The notes beneath the pieces are model-generated. The model was not told where the DNA came from. It saw only the letters and a list, made by a program, of their open reading frames with translations, and did no database searches. A program made the position numbers and the translations under genes. From JALHOQ01 sp964628445 (GTDB lineage: Bacteria > Bdellovibrionota > Bdellovibrionia > Bdellovibrionales > UBA1609), in the NCBI GenBank assembly GCA_964628445.1, contig CAZVOP010000009.1:4424-68423 (forward strand): a stretch of DNA of 64,000 nucleotides. The letters run 5' to 3'. Of the stretch, positions 1 through 9,445 are shown in pieces. Numbering within the stretch: position 1 is the stretch's first letter; every line of letters begins with the position of its first letter.

Positions 1-1071
1 GGCTTCCAGCGTGCTCTCATGCACGGCAAAGGCGAAGCGCAGGCGCGCATAGCCTTCGATCGCCGCGGCCAATTGCGCCGCTGTACGGCCGGTGGACAAA
101 AAGAGAACGGCCGCATTCTGGGGCGTCAATTGGCCGGTGAAAACGGCGTCGGCGAGCAGGTTCATGTCGTCAAGTTTCTCGATAAAGCCCGTACCAAGGG
201 CCGCCGGATCAAACATTTTTTTTGCGCGTAAAACTTGCTGGCGTACGATCGCGCTTTGTGGATCGGCGCTTATGCGCGCGGCGAATTTTTCAAAGTCGGC
301 GCTTCCTGTGCCGCCGTTTTGCGGCATCATTCTGGCGCGCGCGATCATCGACCACAGAGCATTTTCCGCGCTGGAGCTTAGGCCCCATGACTTATTATTG
401 ACCAGGTCCCAAGCTTTGATGCGAGTGAGCAACTTGCGCAGCTCCTCGCCGTCCGTTGTCTTTTGATCGGCGGTCATCAGCGAGGTATCAAGCATCGAGC
501 GCACGGTATCTCTCAGCTTTACATTGGAGTGTGCGGCCAGCAGATTGCCCTTTTCAAGCAATAGTCCAAGCAGATCGGCGTCAAAGTTCGAGTTTTTAAT
601 TTCAAGTGCGATTAAAATCAGACGCGTTGATTCCTCGACTGAAGCGGATCTTTGGGCGGCTAATCTTGCGACTTGCGAGGAATTTGCAGCCATTCGGAAG
701 TAAAGAAGCCCGAAGCAGCTGGACTTGATCTCTTCGCAATCCAAATTCAAAGCCTCTGCGTAACGGCTTAAGATCGCTTCGTCGGGGTTCTTCAGCAACA
801 TCGAATTCAGCGCCAGCAGTTCGTCAAGAACCGCGCGGCTGGCGCGCGATTTGGGATCGCGGATGCGCTCATGGCTCAAAACCCGGTCGGCTAAAGATTG
901 TAAGCTCTGACCTTTGAGCTGATGAGAGGGTTCGTTATAAGCCTGGCTTTGAGTGGCGGTGTCAGGGGCGGACTGGCGTGAATCCTGTTGGTGGCCGTGT
1001 ATGGGACGGCCTTTCTCGGTGCAGGCGCCGAGCAGCAGAATTGAAATAAGAAGTCCCAAATACTTTTTCAC
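1..1071 (-). CDS. Lipoprotein, helical, unknown function (3' end outside window)
   Basis: A GTG-started frame stays open for 357 codons to the window edge, so the C-terminus is missing. The start GTGAAAAAG lies 7-8 nt after an AAGGGATG ribosome site and 11 nt after the stop of the upstream barrel gene. The N-terminus is a lipoprotein signal peptide (KKYLGLLISILLLGAC) with cleavage expected before Cys17. The mature part is rich in Leu, Ala and Ser and looks mainly alpha-helical. Around residue 110 two Cys lie seven residues apart, followed by FGLLYF; the large lipoprotein of the same operon has a similar C-x(7)-C block, so the two may be distantly related. I recognise no domain. It is the last visible gene of a four-gene minus-strand operon headed by a metzincin-like lipoprotein, so a role at the outer membrane with those partners is likely. 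Confidence 0.8.
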   Translation of the reverse strand, partial: MKKYLGLLISILLLGACTEKGRPIHGHQQDSRQSAPDTATQSQAYNEPSHQLKGQSLQSLADRVLSHERIRDPKSRASRAVLDELLALNSMLLKNPDEAILSRYAEALNLDCEEIKSSCFGLLYFRMAANSSQVARLAAQRSASVEESTRLILIALEIKNSNFDADLLGLLLEKGNLLAAHSNVKLRDTVRSMLDTSLMTADQKTTDGEELRKLLTRIKAWDLVNNKSWGLSSSAENALWSMIARARMMPQNGGTGSADFEKFAARISADPQSAIVRQQVLRAKKMFDPAALGTGFIEKLDDMNLLADAVFTGQLTPQNAAVLFLSTGRTAAQLAAAIEGYARLRFAFAVHESTLEA

Positions 1072-1082
1072 AAAGTCATCCC

Positions 1083-1916
1083 TTAAAACGTGTAGCTAAC
1101 CACGAGTCGTGCCAGACGGCGGTATTGGTCGATGTACCAAAGACTGATCTCACCGTCGTCCGTAAATCCACCATTGTCATAAACGAGTGCCGCGGTCGCG
1201 CGGCCGAATTTTTGCGAAAGACTGAAGCTGTTCGAGTACGAGTAACCGACAAAGTCATCCATGTAGCGGGTGACCTTGGCGCCGAACGTGTAGGCAAAAC
1301 GCGTGTTTCCAAACAGACGAAATACGTTGGCGAACTTGTAGGTGAAGAAGTAATCGGGATTCGCCTTCAAGTCCGAACCGTAAGCGTAGGTGTTGACCAG
1401 CTCGGCCGCTTCCAAATCGTGGGTCATCACGTAACGGCGGCGAAAAAACTCGGAAGTCCATTTGCCGCCAAGGCCGGCGATGCCTTTGTAGCCTTCGAGA
1501 CGGCTGGCTTCGTCCCAAAGAGGTTCCGCACTGAGGTAAAGCTGGTAGGAATTGCCGTAATTCAACTTGTCTTCAAAGGTTAACGCGAAACTTGAGCTGG
1601 GATTCAAGGCCTCATCGTAAGTTTGTTCGTGTCCCTTGGGGATTTGACCGGCGATGGTTTCGGCGCGCAAACCGAGACTCGTTTCCAGATTCCAGCGCTC
1701 ATTGAATTGATAACCGACGGAGCCGAACAGCGCATGCGTGTAAGCGCGCGGGCTGCGGTTGTCCGCGAAATCGCTTAGGCCCGAATAGCGAAGCGCGCCC
1801 TGGAAGCCTTCGACAGCTCCTTCAGGCGGGCGCGCGATCTGCCCGCGGCTCTTTCCCACCTGGCCAAAGGCCGGAGGCAAAAGAAATAAAATGAAAGCAA
1901 GAGTCAGTATTCTCAT
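1083..1916 (-). CDS. Outer-membrane beta-barrel protein
   Basis: This 277-residue protein starts with a Sec signal peptide (MRILTLAFILFLLPPAFG) and consists of alternating polar/aromatic stretches typical of transmembrane beta-strands. It ends in VVSYTF; a terminal Phe after a beta-strand is the usual recognition signal for the outer-membrane assembly machinery. Repeated Tyr/Phe-rich strands, such as those at YMDDFVGYSYSNSFSLSQKF, suggest a barrel of roughly 10-12 strands. Its ATG overlaps the stop of the upstream lipoprotein gene by 4 nt (ATGA), so translation is probably coupled. Its ligand cannot be read from sequence. The operon suggests a porin or anchor working with the neighbouring lipoproteins. 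Confidence 0.75.
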   Translation of the reverse strand: MRILTLAFILFLLPPAFGQVGKSRGQIARPPEGAVEGFQGALRYSGLSDFADNRSPRAYTHALFGSVGYQFNERWNLETSLGLRAETIAGQIPKGHEQTYDEALNPSSSFALTFEDKLNYGNSYQLYLSAEPLWDEASRLEGYKGIAGLGGKWTSEFFRRRYVMTHDLEAAELVNTYAYGSDLKANPDYFFTYKFANVFRLFGNTRFAYTFGAKVTRYMDDFVGYSYSNSFSLSQKFGRATAALVYDNGGFTDDGEISLWYIDQYRRLARLVVSYTF

Positions 1917-4900
1917 TTCGTTTTCACGATTTCCTGTGTGTCGTAAAAGTTGCCCGTACGGCGGATAAAATCGTTGAGCAAGATGAGTTGATCTTTACGC
2001 TTTTGCTCATCGACCGTCTGCGAGAAGCGGCTGAACCAGGTGACCGGCATCTTCTGCTGTAAGTAGACCGGCAGCGCTAAGCGCGGTGCAAGGCGGCTTA
2101 GATCCGCATTGTCGATCTTCACCATTTCGTTGTAAAGGTCGGTGATGCGCTGAAAGGCTTTGTTGGCGCGCGTGCCGTAATGCTTTTTCACGCTCAAAGC
2201 GATGCCTTGCGAAGGCTTGAAAACGAAGGCGCCTGAGCGATAATCCGGACTCAAAGCATCCGCGCGCAAATTGATTTCATTCTGCGCGACCGCTAACGCT
2301 TCCGGGGCGGCCGACTCCGTGAGATTCGGATTGTCGAGCAACACGCCCGCACGTTCACTCGATTCGATCATCAGATGGTAAAAGAACGGAAGTGGCGAAC
2401 CGTTACCCTCAAACAGCCGTCCTTTATAGAAGGAAGCATCCAAGCGCCCGTCGCTACCGAACTGGATGGCGTTTTTCACGTCAAAGTCATCCATTCCGTA
2501 ACTTGCCATCGTGCGGATGTAAGCGGAGAGCACGTCTTCCGCGGTGACTTCCATCACTTTTCCGTCGGTGTCGGCGATGGGGCCCTGCATGTAGAATTCT
2601 TCAAGCGCGGTAACGTATTTGAACAGCGAGCGGTCACTGGCCTGCTGGCCGGACCATTCGACATACGATCCTGACTTGGCGTTGAGCGCCGCCATCCCTT
2701 GATCGATAAATGTCTTACGGTCTTCCTCGCTATCGCCGTTTACAAATAAGGTGTTCGCCGTTTGGCGAGCGACCATATCATCGCGTGAGAGCGCTTCCGG
2801 TAAATCCACTTTCACCGGCCGTGGGCGCCAGTAATAATCGGCGGTGTTTCCATATACCTGCGCCTCAGTGGCGGTCGGCGTGACGAAAATGTCGGCTTCA
2901 ATGCGTTTTTTCATCCGCATCAGAAGGTCGAACTTGGACATCCGGTAAGTCAGGCCGTTGACTTCGTCGAAACGGTATCCGTTTTCGGACTTGCGAAAGT
3001 AGTTTTGATTGATGTCGTTAACTCTCGCTTCAAGTTCGGCTTTGTCCTTAATATTGACCAACGGCTTCATGAGATCGAAAATTTTGCCGAGATGCGCGCG
3101 CTCTTCCTCATACAATCTATTGGCGCGCCGGCGTTCGATTTCCTGAAGGCGCAAAGCGCATTCGAACTGTTTCTTATGGTTGGCGGTAAACGAACGCGTG
3201 ATCTGAAGGCGGTAGCTTTCCAATTGTTTGATCACGGCGTAACCGCTAGCCGTATCGGACTCCTTGCCGCCGTTGCGTTCAATGATGTCGATCATCGCGC
3301 GGATATAAGTGATACGCGATTCAATTTTACCGCGTATCGCGGCGATCGCATCCCCGGGCTCCGTCAAAAGCTTATTTAAGACGGTGTTCACGCCGTTGTC
3401 GCCGAGGCCGCTATAAGTATAGCGGGTCATGTCGTAAAGATTAATCTTTATTCCAGGTGGAAAGCGTTTGTTTCCGACTTCATAGTCGCAGACCGCTTCC
3501 AAAGTGCTGTAAGCCACGGAGCCGAAGGAATTGCGCTCCATCTCGGAAATGACTTTACGCAAGTCGAAGATGTTGTCATCGAGATACTTGGTAAAAATCA
3601 AATCGAAGAACTTATGTCGCTCCTCCTTGAAGGTACTCAAGGCTCCGGTTGAGATCATGTACTCAAAACTATAGAGCAACATTTGGCGATCGAGGGCCTC
3701 CGGATCTTTGCCGAAGCGAAACCACGGCGACGAGATGACGCCGTCAAAAAACGCGTCCAAAATGGTGTCGGCGTTGATCTTAATTTCACCCCACCAAGTG
3801 TGCACGATGATATTGCCTTTCATTTTGGAAAGGAAATAGGTCATCACGATCATATTCGGATAAACCGACAGATAGTGGATGTTGCGGTTGATGGATTTGA
3901 TCATGCGGCTGGTGTCGTCCGCGGAAGTGCTGGACGTGTTTTTGCCTTTGAAGTAGCTGCCCATCAGGCGCTCCAAGAGATCGGCTTGCGACTGAATATT
4001 GTGCCAACGCGAGCTGAGTTCACGGCTGCGGGTCGCGGCTTCCTCGAAGATTTTATCGCTCGAGATATTGGAAGTGTAAATGCCGCTCATGTACTTGTTG
4101 GTTTCGATAACCATATTGATCAAATACACTTTCACATAGGTCGCGATCGTTTTCGGCAGCATGGATTCGGTGCGGCCGGTTGGAGTATTTTTGAGCACCA
4201 TCTCGACTTCCGAGGAATTCAAATGGCCGCGAAATAGCCGGTCGACCACAAGGAAGTATTCGTTATAGAAAGATGAATTGATGTCCTTGAGGCTGCCGAT
4301 ATCGCTTCCCATGCCGAGATTTTCAAAGAACTTGTCTCCGAAATTTTTGTCGATCTCCGTGACCATTTCGTAAAAGGACTTGCCGAGAGCGTCGGATTCC
4401 TTTTGCGATTCCGCAATGGCTAATTTCACCGAATTGCTTAATTGTGTTTTGCTGTTGTCGCGATACAGGCAGCACTGACTGCCGAACTCGAACATCTTCT
4501 TCGTTCCGTGTTCAAAAGTATCGGCGCGTTTTTGTGAGTAAACCCAAGGGTTGAAATTTTCAACGAAGGCGCGGAACTCGGGGTCATTCAAATTCTTCGG
4601 TTCGTAGTGCATGATGATGGCTTCGAATATCTTGCCGTGGACATCGGTGATATAGCCGCCCTGAATTCCGGCGTTGCGGTCATGAGCGATCAGCAGGGCA
4701 AAGGCCCGCGCATACTTCAAATAAGCGAATGAGAACTCGGCATCCGAATTCACGTTGCGTTTGACGTTGGCCATGGCCAGACGGCGGTAACGCTCTTCCA
4801 GAAGTTCGCGGCACTTCGCACTTGTCTCGACACATTTGGCGGGCGTCCCGGCGATCTTGATTTCGGCGTCGATCCCATTGTCCAGATCTTGCGCGAAGCG

Positions 4901-5398
4901 GGTGAGGATGCGTGAAAAGTGAGCGTCGTTTTTAAAGAGATCGACGTTCACGCAATCGCGGCGTAAGTCCGCCGAGCATCCGGCAAACAACGTTTGATAA
5001 TAAGCTTCTTTGATTTTCAAGAATTCCGCCGACGAATCGTGCCGGTCCATCGCGTTTAGGAAGGCGCGATTGAAAATGTTGATCATTTGGCTCATGCGTG
5101 TCGTGCGGAACATCGGGTTTTCCACGAACTGCGCATTTAAGACATAAGTCGACAGCGGTTTTAAAATCGAGTTCACTTGTGCCGCACCGTCGGACGAGCT
5201 TAAAAGTTTATACAATTTTTGCGTATTCACCGTCGCAAAGCTCGCGGCCGAAACGTTTTCATCGGTCGGCGTTTCCAAAGGCGTCCAGGTGCGAGCGCCT
5301 TCATGGACTTGGCGCGGGCGATTTTTAGGCGGGCAGGCGGTCAGCCCGCCGATGAATGTAAGTAACAATATGGATTTGAAAAATGTTTGGTTATTCAT
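1913..5398 (-). CDS. Large helical lipoprotein, 1161 residues, unknown function
   Basis: The chosen start (MNNQTFFKSILLLTFIGG) gives a clear lipoprotein signal with lipobox LTAC and has a GGAG ribosome site 8 nt upstream. A start two codons earlier would leave almost no spacing, and the long upstream extension is the upstream gene read in another frame. The mature protein is very long, charged, Tyr/Asn-rich and predicted mainly helical, with a C-x(7)-C block near residue 150. No catalytic motif or known family is evident to me. It begins 2 nt after the stop of the metzincin lipoprotein gene and overlaps the following barrel gene by 4 nt, so the four genes form a tightly coupled operon. A structural or scaffold partner for the protease is plausible but is inference only. 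Confidence 0.75.
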   Translation of the reverse strand: MNNQTFFKSILLLTFIGGLTACPPKNRPRQVHEGARTWTPLETPTDENVSAASFATVNTQKLYKLLSSSDGAAQVNSILKPLSTYVLNAQFVENPMFRTTRMSQMINIFNRAFLNAMDRHDSSAEFLKIKEAYYQTLFAGCSADLRRDCVNVDLFKNDAHFSRILTRFAQDLDNGIDAEIKIAGTPAKCVETSAKCRELLEERYRRLAMANVKRNVNSDAEFSFAYLKYARAFALLIAHDRNAGIQGGYITDVHGKIFEAIIMHYEPKNLNDPEFRAFVENFNPWVYSQKRADTFEHGTKKMFEFGSQCCLYRDNSKTQLSNSVKLAIAESQKESDALGKSFYEMVTEIDKNFGDKFFENLGMGSDIGSLKDINSSFYNEYFLVVDRLFRGHLNSSEVEMVLKNTPTGRTESMLPKTIATYVKVYLINMVIETNKYMSGIYTSNISSDKIFEEAATRSRELSSRWHNIQSQADLLERLMGSYFKGKNTSSTSADDTSRMIKSINRNIHYLSVYPNMIVMTYFLSKMKGNIIVHTWWGEIKINADTILDAFFDGVISSPWFRFGKDPEALDRQMLLYSFEYMISTGALSTFKEERHKFFDLIFTKYLDDNIFDLRKVISEMERNSFGSVAYSTLEAVCDYEVGNKRFPPGIKINLYDMTRYTYSGLGDNGVNTVLNKLLTEPGDAIAAIRGKIESRITYIRAMIDIIERNGGKESDTASGYAVIKQLESYRLQITRSFTANHKKQFECALRLQEIERRRANRLYEEERAHLGKIFDLMKPLVNIKDKAELEARVNDINQNYFRKSENGYRFDEVNGLTYRMSKFDLLMRMKKRIEADIFVTPTATEAQVYGNTADYYWRPRPVKVDLPEALSRDDMVARQTANTLFVNGDSEEDRKTFIDQGMAALNAKSGSYVEWSGQQASDRSLFKYVTALEEFYMQGPIADTDGKVMEVTAEDVLSAYIRTMASYGMDDFDVKNAIQFGSDGRLDASFYKGRLFEGNGSPLPFFYHLMIESSERAGVLLDNPNLTESAAPEALAVAQNEINLRADALSPDYRSGAFVFKPSQGIALSVKKHYGTRANKAFQRITDLYNEMVKIDNADLSRLAPRLALPVYLQQKMPVTWFSRFSQTVDEQKRKDQLILLNDFIRRTGNFYDTQEIVKTK

Positions 5399-5400
5399 GA

Positions 5401-8400
5401 TCATTTCTCCATAAAGTCGGCGGTGATGTTGAGCCAAAAGCCGTTCAAGAGCGCGGCACTGGCGGAAATCTCGCCGATTCCCAGAATCGCTTGGTCGCAA
5501 ACCTGGCGCATCGAATGCAATGGGAAATTGGCGGGGATCCCTTTGAGCGAGCGCTTATCGTATTTTGCGAACGAGCTTTCGATAGAATCGTAGAAGAGCT
5601 TGGTTTTCTCTTTACCGATTTCTTCCGCGATACCCTGAGGGATATAAAATCCCTCGAAGTTATTCTCGTCCGAGATTTCGCTGTTCGCGCTGTCGAAATA
5701 ACTCGCCAAACCGTTGCGGTTAAAACCTTCCATGCAGATACGCGCGATTTCGGTGTGCTTGTCGTTGAGCGCGTATTTGACCGAATCCTCAACCAACTGA
5801 TCGCCTTCTTCGTAATCGAAGGCGACTTTGTAAGCGATCACGTAGGAGTTCGTGCCTTCATAAAATTTCAGGCGCGTGACGGGATACAGGAACATACCGT
5901 TCGCCCACACGATGACATTTCCTTTCGGCATAATGAACACTTCCGTCGCGGTCGTGCTTTTGCCGGTGAAGAAATCATAAACGGAAGCGGTGAACTTCTT
6001 GTAATGGTCGGCCTTAACGCCCGAGCTGGTGTCGGGTTTAACGGCGGTCAAAATCACCGCGACCATGCTCAATTGGAATTGAGTTTGCTGATCGAGCATT
6101 TCGTTGAAGTCGCCAGGCAACCTTGCCGAGTCGTTGCTGCTGAAGCGTTGATACGGAAGAAGCGAACTGGTCGCGAGGATCGTTTTACCGATCGAGTTGA
6201 TCGGGCTCATACCGGTGGCGGTGAAGCGCATGTTGTTCTGAACACTCGACGAAATCAAGCGGGTGTACTCGCGCGGATAAAGCGTGCGGTACAAATAGCG
6301 ATTCTCGGCGCTGTCGAAATAGTAGTTCGGCGTGATTCCATAGTAAGGATCGAACTGGAACGGGTCGGCTGAAGTCAGAGTGAACAATGACGAGAACTTC
6401 AATGGGAAATTGCTCAGCTGATACCAGGATCCGATGAAGTTATCGAATGAACGCTCGCGATTCGCATCGCCTTCAAGGTAGCCGCCGCTGACGAAACGGT
6501 TTTTGTGATCGATCTTGGTGTAATCGCCGTCGGGCAAGTTCAAGAAGAAGCCGAATTCTTTAAGCGCGATAGCGTTTGCGCGACACAGATCGACGATATC
6601 TTTGTGCGCAAACAGACGGCGTAAAATGCCGGACTTCACTTGCGCGGAGCTGGTCGGATCCGGCTTTTGGCAGCCTTGCGAGAATTCGAACAAAGAATTT
6701 TTGTCCATGCGCAATTCATTCCAGATCGGGATCAAGTCGGGCTCGCTGCGCAAACGGCGACGCATTTCATCATAGAATAAACGCGCGCGGCTGAATTGGC
6801 TCAATGACAAATTCCACAGGCGGTACTCGTAATACCAGTGCATTCCGCCTCCGCCGACCACGTTGTAGAGGCTGGCCAGCAAATTGTCGCTGACGTATTC
6901 GAAGTACGACTTAATGATATCTTCGGCCTTGCTGCCGCGATCCCAGCGATTGCAAAACGGATCGGCGTCAAGGCTGGCTTCGAAGTCATTGCATTGGGGG
7001 AAGTACGAAACCGGCAAATTCGTGACCTGGCCGCTCTTCGATTTCACGCGCGCGAGCGCCGGAATTTTTCCGTTCGCCGGAACTTTCAAATAAACAAAAT
7101 CATCGGCGTTCTTGTCGTAAGTCGCGAACTGATCGCGATACAAGTAGCGCAGCACAAGTTTGTCATGCGGGCCCGGCGCAAGGTCCGCCGAGGGCAGAAT
7201 CATTTCGGTGCGGCCGCTGCGGTAACCCATGACCGACGTGTAATTGGTGAATCCTTTTTCCTCGGTGGCTTTTTCGTTCAGCTCTTTGACGAAGCGTGAA
7301 GGAACCGTGCCTTCTTCGGGGACGATGTTTTCTTTAAATTGGTGGCCAAGACCGATCATGTGCCCGAACTCATGTAGCGTCAGGTCCATAACGACGCTTT
7401 CGAGCATATCGGGATAATTGCGCGTACGTTGCGCTTCCGAGGCCATCCACGAGCCCGACATATTCTCGGCCGTGCGCTCAAGCTCGACAAATCTTGCGGA
7501 GTTGTTGATGTTGTTCATGCCTTTAAGGACCAGAGCGCGGCGGCTAAGATCTTTTTCTTTTAATGCATTGGCGAGTTCGGGACGCGCTTTTGCGGCCTCT
7601 TCGCGAGGATTAATTTTGGTGTCCCGGCCTAAACGTTGTCCGAGGATCTTCAAAATATTGGTGCGCGCGAATGTCCCATTGACGCCGTTCGCTTCTTGGC
7701 GTGATTGATCGATCAGGTCGGCGACGATCTTGTTTAAAGCGGGATTGCCACGCGCCAACTTTTGCATTTGATCGCGGATCGCTTGCATCTGCTCAGGTGT
7801 CGATTTGCCGTCCTTGGACATGGCGGCAAGACTACCCTCTAAATATTTACGCAGGTCGACCGACATATTGTCGATTAAGGAAGCGCGCGCGCCGGCGTTG
7901 GCTTGCTCGAGACGCTCCATCGGCTTCATGGTCGGATTGATCATCGGTACGAAAGATTGAAAAGGCGTCATGCCGTCAACCATTCCCGAGCCCGTTGCTT
8001 CGATCGGGGTATAACGGTTGATATAGTTTTCAAGCATGCCGCCGAAAATGCTCACGCCTCCCCAGATAATTTTTCCGTTACGGACGTCGGCGTGGGCCAT
8101 GCCGATACCGAGAGGGGATTTCGCCGATATACGTTTATCGCTGATCCAATTGATCGCGGGGTAGCGTAAGTCGAACGGATGTTTTGAGTTTCTGACTTCG
8201 ACGTTAAAGGCGACCTGGTCTTTGCCGATGGCGCCGATTTCACGAAGCGCAACATTCCATTTTTCTATGGCCGCACGAACTGTTTTTTCATGTTCGGCGG
8301 GGACTCCGTTCAGATATATCGTTGTCGGTTTGCGTAGGTCCCAGTGACCGGCGTAAAGTTCCTGCTCGGTGCCTTCGATCCTACGACCGAGGACGTGGAG

Positions 8401-9171
8401 GATGTTCATATAGCGTGAGTTCTCGAGATTGTATGGAACTTTCTCGAATGACGGATCATGCTCAAACTTCAAAAAATTCACGCGATAACGGCCTTGAACG
8501 GTGATCCAGCGTCCACCGCCGCGGTACTCGTGGTGTTCGGCATTGACCGAGAAACCAAGGAAATTGCGTTGACGGTCCCATTCGATATCTTCAACGGAAA
8601 TGGCCTTGGCATCGGCGGCTGTGCCTAATTTACCCAATTGCAAGCCGGTAAGATCCAGTTTCATCATGGGGCGCGCGGACCAGTGACTGCGCGATGAGTT
8701 TTCGATCCACTCATTGGTTTCGCGGCCATGCGGATCTTTTGCGTGTTCATAGTAGTAGTGGGATTTAATCGGAATTCTGAGCATCTCTTCCCAACGGCTG
8801 CGGTCGTTGAGGAATGACGGCTGGATGAGTTTGCCGACGAGATAGTTTTCCGTGACTTCAAATTCGATATTGCAGTGAGCCGTTTCATTCACGAATGAAG
8901 TGTAGGATTCTTCCCCGGCATCCCCGCGGCCTAATTCCGGAGCGATCGCGCACAGAAAAGTTTTCGGCTTACCGCTTGCGTCCACGAAAAAGCTTTTCTC
9001 GATGCCGTCGTCAGTGGGAGCAGGCTTTTCAGCCGAACGTTCCTTGAACAGCTTCCCATTGAACAGGCCGCCGCCTTTGCACGCGGTCAGGGTGGTGGCT
9101 GCGAAGAGCGCCAAAATCACCGCTAAACCATGGGCTTTAGACGCTTTTTTCGAGTTTAAATGCCTTTTCAC
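5401..9171 (-). CDS. Metzincin-type zinc metalloprotease lipoprotein
   Basis: The 1256-residue product begins at GTG, four to five nt after a GGGAGG ribosome site. Its N-terminus is basic, followed by a hydrophobic core and lipobox LTAC, so it should be exported and lipid-anchored. Residues 600-610 read HEFGHMIGLGH, an exact match to the metzincin zinc-binding pattern HExxHxxGxxH. About 38 residues later SVMGYR (Met648) fits the Met-turn that defines the clan. The long N-terminal region (about 30-590) includes a block near residue 280 that resembles the entry strand of a metzincin domain. The roughly 600 residues after the Met-turn are unlike any family I recognise. Large bacterial metzincins act on extracellular or envelope proteins; the substrate here is unknown. 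It heads the operon reaching the window edge. Confidence 0.85.
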   Translation of the reverse strand: MKRHLNSKKASKAHGLAVILALFAATTLTACKGGGLFNGKLFKERSAEKPAPTDDGIEKSFFVDASGKPKTFLCAIAPELGRGDAGEESYTSFVNETAHCNIEFEVTENYLVGKLIQPSFLNDRSRWEEMLRIPIKSHYYYEHAKDPHGRETNEWIENSSRSHWSARPMMKLDLTGLQLGKLGTAADAKAISVEDIEWDRQRNFLGFSVNAEHHEYRGGGRWITVQGRYRVNFLKFEHDPSFEKVPYNLENSRYMNILHVLGRRIEGTEQELYAGHWDLRKPTTIYLNGVPAEHEKTVRAAIEKWNVALREIGAIGKDQVAFNVEVRNSKHPFDLRYPAINWISDKRISAKSPLGIGMAHADVRNGKIIWGGVSIFGGMLENYINRYTPIEATGSGMVDGMTPFQSFVPMINPTMKPMERLEQANAGARASLIDNMSVDLRKYLEGSLAAMSKDGKSTPEQMQAIRDQMQKLARGNPALNKIVADLIDQSRQEANGVNGTFARTNILKILGQRLGRDTKINPREEAAKARPELANALKEKDLSRRALVLKGMNNINNSARFVELERTAENMSGSWMASEAQRTRNYPDMLESVVMDLTLHEFGHMIGLGHQFKENIVPEEGTVPSRFVKELNEKATEEKGFTNYTSVMGYRSGRTEMILPSADLAPGPHDKLVLRYLYRDQFATYDKNADDFVYLKVPANGKIPALARVKSKSGQVTNLPVSYFPQCNDFEASLDADPFCNRWDRGSKAEDIIKSYFEYVSDNLLASLYNVVGGGGMHWYYEYRLWNLSLSQFSRARLFYDEMRRRLRSEPDLIPIWNELRMDKNSLFEFSQGCQKPDPTSSAQVKSGILRRLFAHKDIVDLCRANAIALKEFGFFLNLPDGDYTKIDHKNRFVSGGYLEGDANRERSFDNFIGSWYQLSNFPLKFSSLFTLTSADPFQFDPYYGITPNYYFDSAENRYLYRTLYPREYTRLISSSVQNNMRFTATGMSPINSIGKTILATSSLLPYQRFSSNDSARLPGDFNEMLDQQTQFQLSMVAVILTAVKPDTSSGVKADHYKKFTASVYDFFTGKSTTATEVFIMPKGNVIVWANGMFLYPVTRLKFYEGTNSYVIAYKVAFDYEEGDQLVEDSVKYALNDKHTEIARICMEGFNRNGLASYFDSANSEISDENNFEGFYIPQGIAEEIGKEKTKLFYDSIESSFAKYDKRSLKGIPANFPLHSMRQVCDQAILGIGEISASAALLNGFWLNITADFMEK

Positions 9172-9445
9172 AGGTCCTCCCGTTCAAAACGGATATGCGA
9201 GACAAGGTAAGATTTACAGGTATAAGTTCAATAGGTGGGCCATAAGCAATTAAACCCATCTACATGAGATAACCATTTGAATTTTAAGGGCAATTTTATG
9301 ACTAGAGGAGTGGCCTTAGCCTTCCAACAGGTACCCTTATAATTGAGCTGGCAAGCTCCGACCGCAAAAAGGGTCACTCTGGTCTAAGGCCTGGTGAACT
9401 GCCGTGCAGCTACCCTTTAGGCCATCCGGACCCTAAGCTTGAAAC
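9172..9445. other. Intergenic region between divergent operons
   Basis: This 274-bp gap separates the minus-strand metzincin operon from the plus-strand division cluster and must hold promoters for both. The half next to the metzincin gene is AT-rich and shows nothing but its ribosome site. The half next to ftsW contains the nested hairpins described separately. No open reading frame of note and no tRNA-like fold was seen. Confidence 0.6.
9312..9423 (+). promoter_or_regulatory. Candidate structured RNA leader before ftsW
   Basis: GGCCTTAG (9312-9319) can pair with CTAAGGCC (9384-9391). Inside it ACCCTT (9333-9338) pairs with AAGGGT (9369-9374), and within that GAGCT (9345-9349) pairs with AGCTC (9354-9358) around a GGCA loop. 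An alternative hairpin pairs GGCCT (9388-9392) with AGGCC (9419-9423), with GGT/ACC and CTGC/GCAG helices inside. It uses bases of the first structure, and a second ACCCTTT (9412-9418) competes for the same AAAGGGT. Mutually exclusive helices 22 nt before a start codon suggest a cis-regulatory leader or attenuator. It matches no riboswitch class I know and could be an independent small RNA. The strand is inferred from proximity to ftsW. Confidence 0.4.

Noticed and set aside
92..466. Plus-strand open frame of 124 codons
   Set aside because: It lies inside the minus-strand lipoprotein frame that is open for 357 codons with a signal peptide and ribosome site; this one has neither.
9312..9423. 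SRP (4.5S) RNA or c-di-GMP (GEMM) riboswitch
   Set aside because: The conserved SRP loop (GGAAG-type) and the GEMM core are absent on both strands, so only a generic structured leader is claimed.
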